A stretch of DNA of 64,000 bases, taken from positions 124,001 to 188,000 of the forward strand of contig CP183313.1 in NCBI GenBank assembly GCA_051414845.1. Direction: 5' to 3'. A program made the translations under genes and the position numbers. The first letter of the stretch is position 1, and every line of letters starts with the position of its first letter. The DNA is from Simonsiella sp051414845. GTDB taxonomy: Bacteria; Pseudomonadota; Gammaproteobacteria; Burkholderiales; Neisseriaceae. Below, piece after piece: positions 62,638 to 64,000 of this stretch. The notes under the pieces are model-generated. The model saw only the letters and a list, made by a program, of their open reading frames with translations, was not told the DNA's origin and ran no database searches.

Positions 62638-63522
62638 ATGAATTTCTCTAAATTTTGTAGACTTGTTCTGCTAACTATTGCTTTAGCAGCTTGTGGTAAA
62701 GAACAAACTACAAATCATCATGTAGAAGCTGATGTTCATAAAAACATGAAGAATGAGTTTGCTAAGGAATTACCATCTAACGCAAAAACTATAAATGTTG
62801 GAACTTATGCTTTTCACCCCCCATTGGATTTTTATGATGAGTATGGCAATATTATCGGTTTTGACGTTGATGTTATTACCGCAGCCGCAGCGGAGCAAGG
62901 GTTAAATGTTCGAATTTCTCATTATCCATTAGATAAAGTTAATGAAGGCTTAGATAATGGTAGTCTTGATGTAACCATGTCAGCATGGTTTAAAACACCA
63001 GAGAGGGAACAGAAATATGCCATGACTGATGTTTATGGTGAATTACCATTATTAATAATGGTACCCAAGGATTCCACAATTCAAACTTTGCAAGATATTG
63101 ATGGTAAAAAAGTTGCAGCTCATGAGGGGTCTAGTATGGAGGCAGACCTTTTGTCAGATAAATTAGGTAAAGTAACAGTTGTCAGCAAACCTTCGCTTTA
63201 TTTGGCTTTTACAGATGTTGTGAATAAAAAAGTAGATGCAGCTGCAGGGGATGGTGCTCCATTACTCTATCATTATAAAAATCATCCTGAAAGTAGAATT
63301 CGTAATATTACGTATAATGTTAATCAGGTTGTATTTTTATTACAAAAAAATAATGAAGAGTTAGCTAAAACATTAAGTCAAGGTTTAAATAAAATTAAGG
63401 AAAATGGAACTTTGGAAAAAATTAATCAAAAATGGTTTGGTGTAAATGACACAGCGACTTCAGCTGCAAGCCAACCTATTGATAAAAACACTCATGATGA
63501 GCACGAAGGTCATGACCATTAA
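62638..63522 (+). CDS. Solute-binding lipoprotein (family 3, amino-acid type) in the kinase operon
   Basis: 294 residues. The lipobox LAAC (Cys20) is followed by a linker and a family-3 binding fold: NVGTYAFHPPLDFYDEYGNI minus one end, GFDVDVITAAA near 78, DVTMSAWFKTPEREQKYAMT minus ends near 115, and GKKVAAHEGSSMEADLL near 160. The end is HDEHEGHDH, a possible metal-binding tail. It lies 18 bp behind the CheX-like gene with no permease near, and a terminator follows, so it probably serves the signalling system or a distant transporter. Confidence 0.88.
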   Translation: MNFSKFCRLVLLTIALAACGKEQTTNHHVEADVHKNMKNEFAKELPSNAKTINVGTYAFHPPLDFYDEYGNIIGFDVDVITAAAAEQGLNVRISHYPLDKVNEGLDNGSLDVTMSAWFKTPEREQKYAMTDVYGELPLLIMVPKDSTIQTLQDIDGKKVAAHEGSSMEADLLSDKLGKVTVVSKPSLYLAFTDVVNKKVDAAAGDGAPLLYHYKNHPESRIRNITYNVNQVVFLLQKNNEELAKTLSQGLNKIKENGTLEKINQKWFGVNDTATSAASQPIDKNTHDEHEGHDH

Positions 63523-63525
63523 TTG

Positions 63526-63556
63526 AAAAAAGCACTCTGAAAAGAGTGCTTTTTTA
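63526..63556 (+). terminator. Terminator of the CheA-type operon
   Basis: AAAAAAGCACTCT and AGAGTGCTTTTTT form the stem around GAAA, four bases behind the binding-protein stop. Confidence 0.93.
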
Positions 63557-63579
63557 TTTTCAGGCAGCCTGAAAAGTGG

Positions 63580-63936
63580 TTACTTTTGTTTATTATCTAA
63601 TTGCTTATAATCAGGATAAACATCTATGACATCATTATGCGGATGAACTTGTTTAGAATTTTGATGTGCTCGGTAATACTCCCAAGCCATCAGCGCGCCA
63701 CCCAGCAAAATACGATGTTTCCAACGTGCAGGCAGCATTGCCAATTTCAGCAAATTATTATTGCTCACAAAACTGCTGGCACTGTTGGCAAAATTCAGCA
63801 TAGTTTCCGAAGGTGCCTGTTCTTGACGGCGTTTTTGTTGGCTTTTCACTTGAGCTGCCTGAATTTTCAAACGCGACAACATCGCTTGTAGTTCTAACAA
63901 TTCACGCTCTTCTTCACGAGTCATTTTTTCACTCAT
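63580..63936 (-). CDS. Small membrane-associated protein of unknown function
   Basis: 118 residues. A charged coiled-coil N-terminus (REEERELLELQAMLSRLKIQ) is followed by a hydrophobic stretch at about 75-88 (HRILLGGALMAWEYY). A DUS-derived QAAQVK is in frame. It recalls the YqjK/DUF883-like small proteins but is not firmly recognised. Its ATG overlaps by eight bases the stop of the partial gene upstream. Confidence 0.65.
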   Translation of the reverse strand: MSEKMTREEERELLELQAMLSRLKIQAAQVKSQQKRRQEQAPSETMLNFANSASSFVSNNNLLKLAMLPARWKHRILLGGALMAWEYYRAHQNSKQVHPHNDVIDVYPDYKQLDNKQK

Positions 63937-64000
63937 TGATTTCTCCTTCAGTTAAAGTTTGGTTGCGTATTTTGCCCGTAAAACGGCTCAAATCATCTTG
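63929..64000 (-). CDS. C-terminal end of an upstream gene (partial)
   Basis: 23 residues reading QDDLSRFTGKIRNQTLTEGE and ending at the TGA inside ATGAGTGA of the next gene. The overlap and the ribosome site GAAGGAG within it suggest a coupled gene pair. Too little is visible to name it. Confidence 0.45.
   Translation of the reverse strand, partial: QDDLSRFTGKIRNQTLTEGEINE

Noticed and set aside
1..64000. CRISPR arrays, prophage, insertion-sequence transposases, rRNA genes
   Set aside because: No regularly spaced direct repeats with unique spacers, no transposase or integrase frame and no rRNA sequence were seen; the dense short repeats are DUS, not CRISPR.

Overview
The window is a chromosomal segment from a member of the Neisseriaceae. 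The best indicator is a 17-base palindrome-like repeat, TTTCAGGCAGCCTGAAA (reverse complement TTTCAGGCTGCCTGAAA), present in dozens of copies between and inside genes. It contains the DNA uptake sequence (DUS) dialects AGGCAGCCTGAA (Kingella type) on one strand and AGGCTGCCTGAA (Simonsiella type) on the other. Gene content also fits: lgtF/rfaK-type LOS genes, a pgl-glk pair, Correia-like and dRS3-like repeats, and a denitrification nos cluster. I would place it in the Kingella / Simonsiella / Alysiella / Conchiformibius neighbourhood, but the species cannot be fixed from the sequence alone.

Region by region: 1-9.1 kb holds a nitrous oxide reductase cluster (3' part of nosR, then nosZ, nosD, nosF, nosY, nosL and an apbE/nosX flavin transferase). 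9.5-14.8 kb (minus strand) has ppsA, two LOS glycosyltransferases and panD. 14.9-28.4 kb carries two aldehyde dehydrogenases, a DUF945 protein, a CopD-like protein, pgl-glk, a very large DUF2339 membrane protein, a small lipoprotein and an L,D-transpeptidase. 28.7-40.3 kb carries a lysozyme-inhibitor-like lipoprotein, an ABC substrate-binding protein, ispD, a frameshifted esterase, a TerC/CorC protein, a phosphatase, uraA, prfA, a racemase, map and a TPR-like protein. 40.3-50.4 kb has a TonB-dependent copper receptor, der, MAPEG, an ArnT-like transferase, an adhesin-E-like lipoprotein, a TSUP transporter, trmA and psd.

50.7-63.5 kb is the most interesting part. Two AT-rich blocks encode what looks like one signalling system. 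Block 1 (50675-54867) encodes a membrane-anchored helical/TPR protein, a degenerate receiver protein, a conservon-type small GTPase and two Roadblock/LC7 proteins. Block 2 (58908-63522) encodes a divergent Roadblock-like protein and an operon of a membrane CheA-like kinase, CheY, a CheX-like phosphatase and a lipoprotein solute-binding protein. Between them sit tRNA-Phe, a zinc metallopeptidase, mpl, a small lipoprotein and rlmJ. No cheW, cheR, cheB or chemoreceptor gene is present in the window. Neither block contains a full DUS.

The nos genes and the copper receptor probably cooperate: the receptor gene has a perfect FNR-type box upstream and would bring in copper, which NosZ needs. Intergenic DNA is rich in small repeats: inverted DUS pairs that act as terminators, two Correia-like elements, two dRS3-bounded elements, a 166-bp near-palindromic element, and an inverted 47-bp repeat flanking map. 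No CRISPR array, phage, transposase or rRNA gene was seen.
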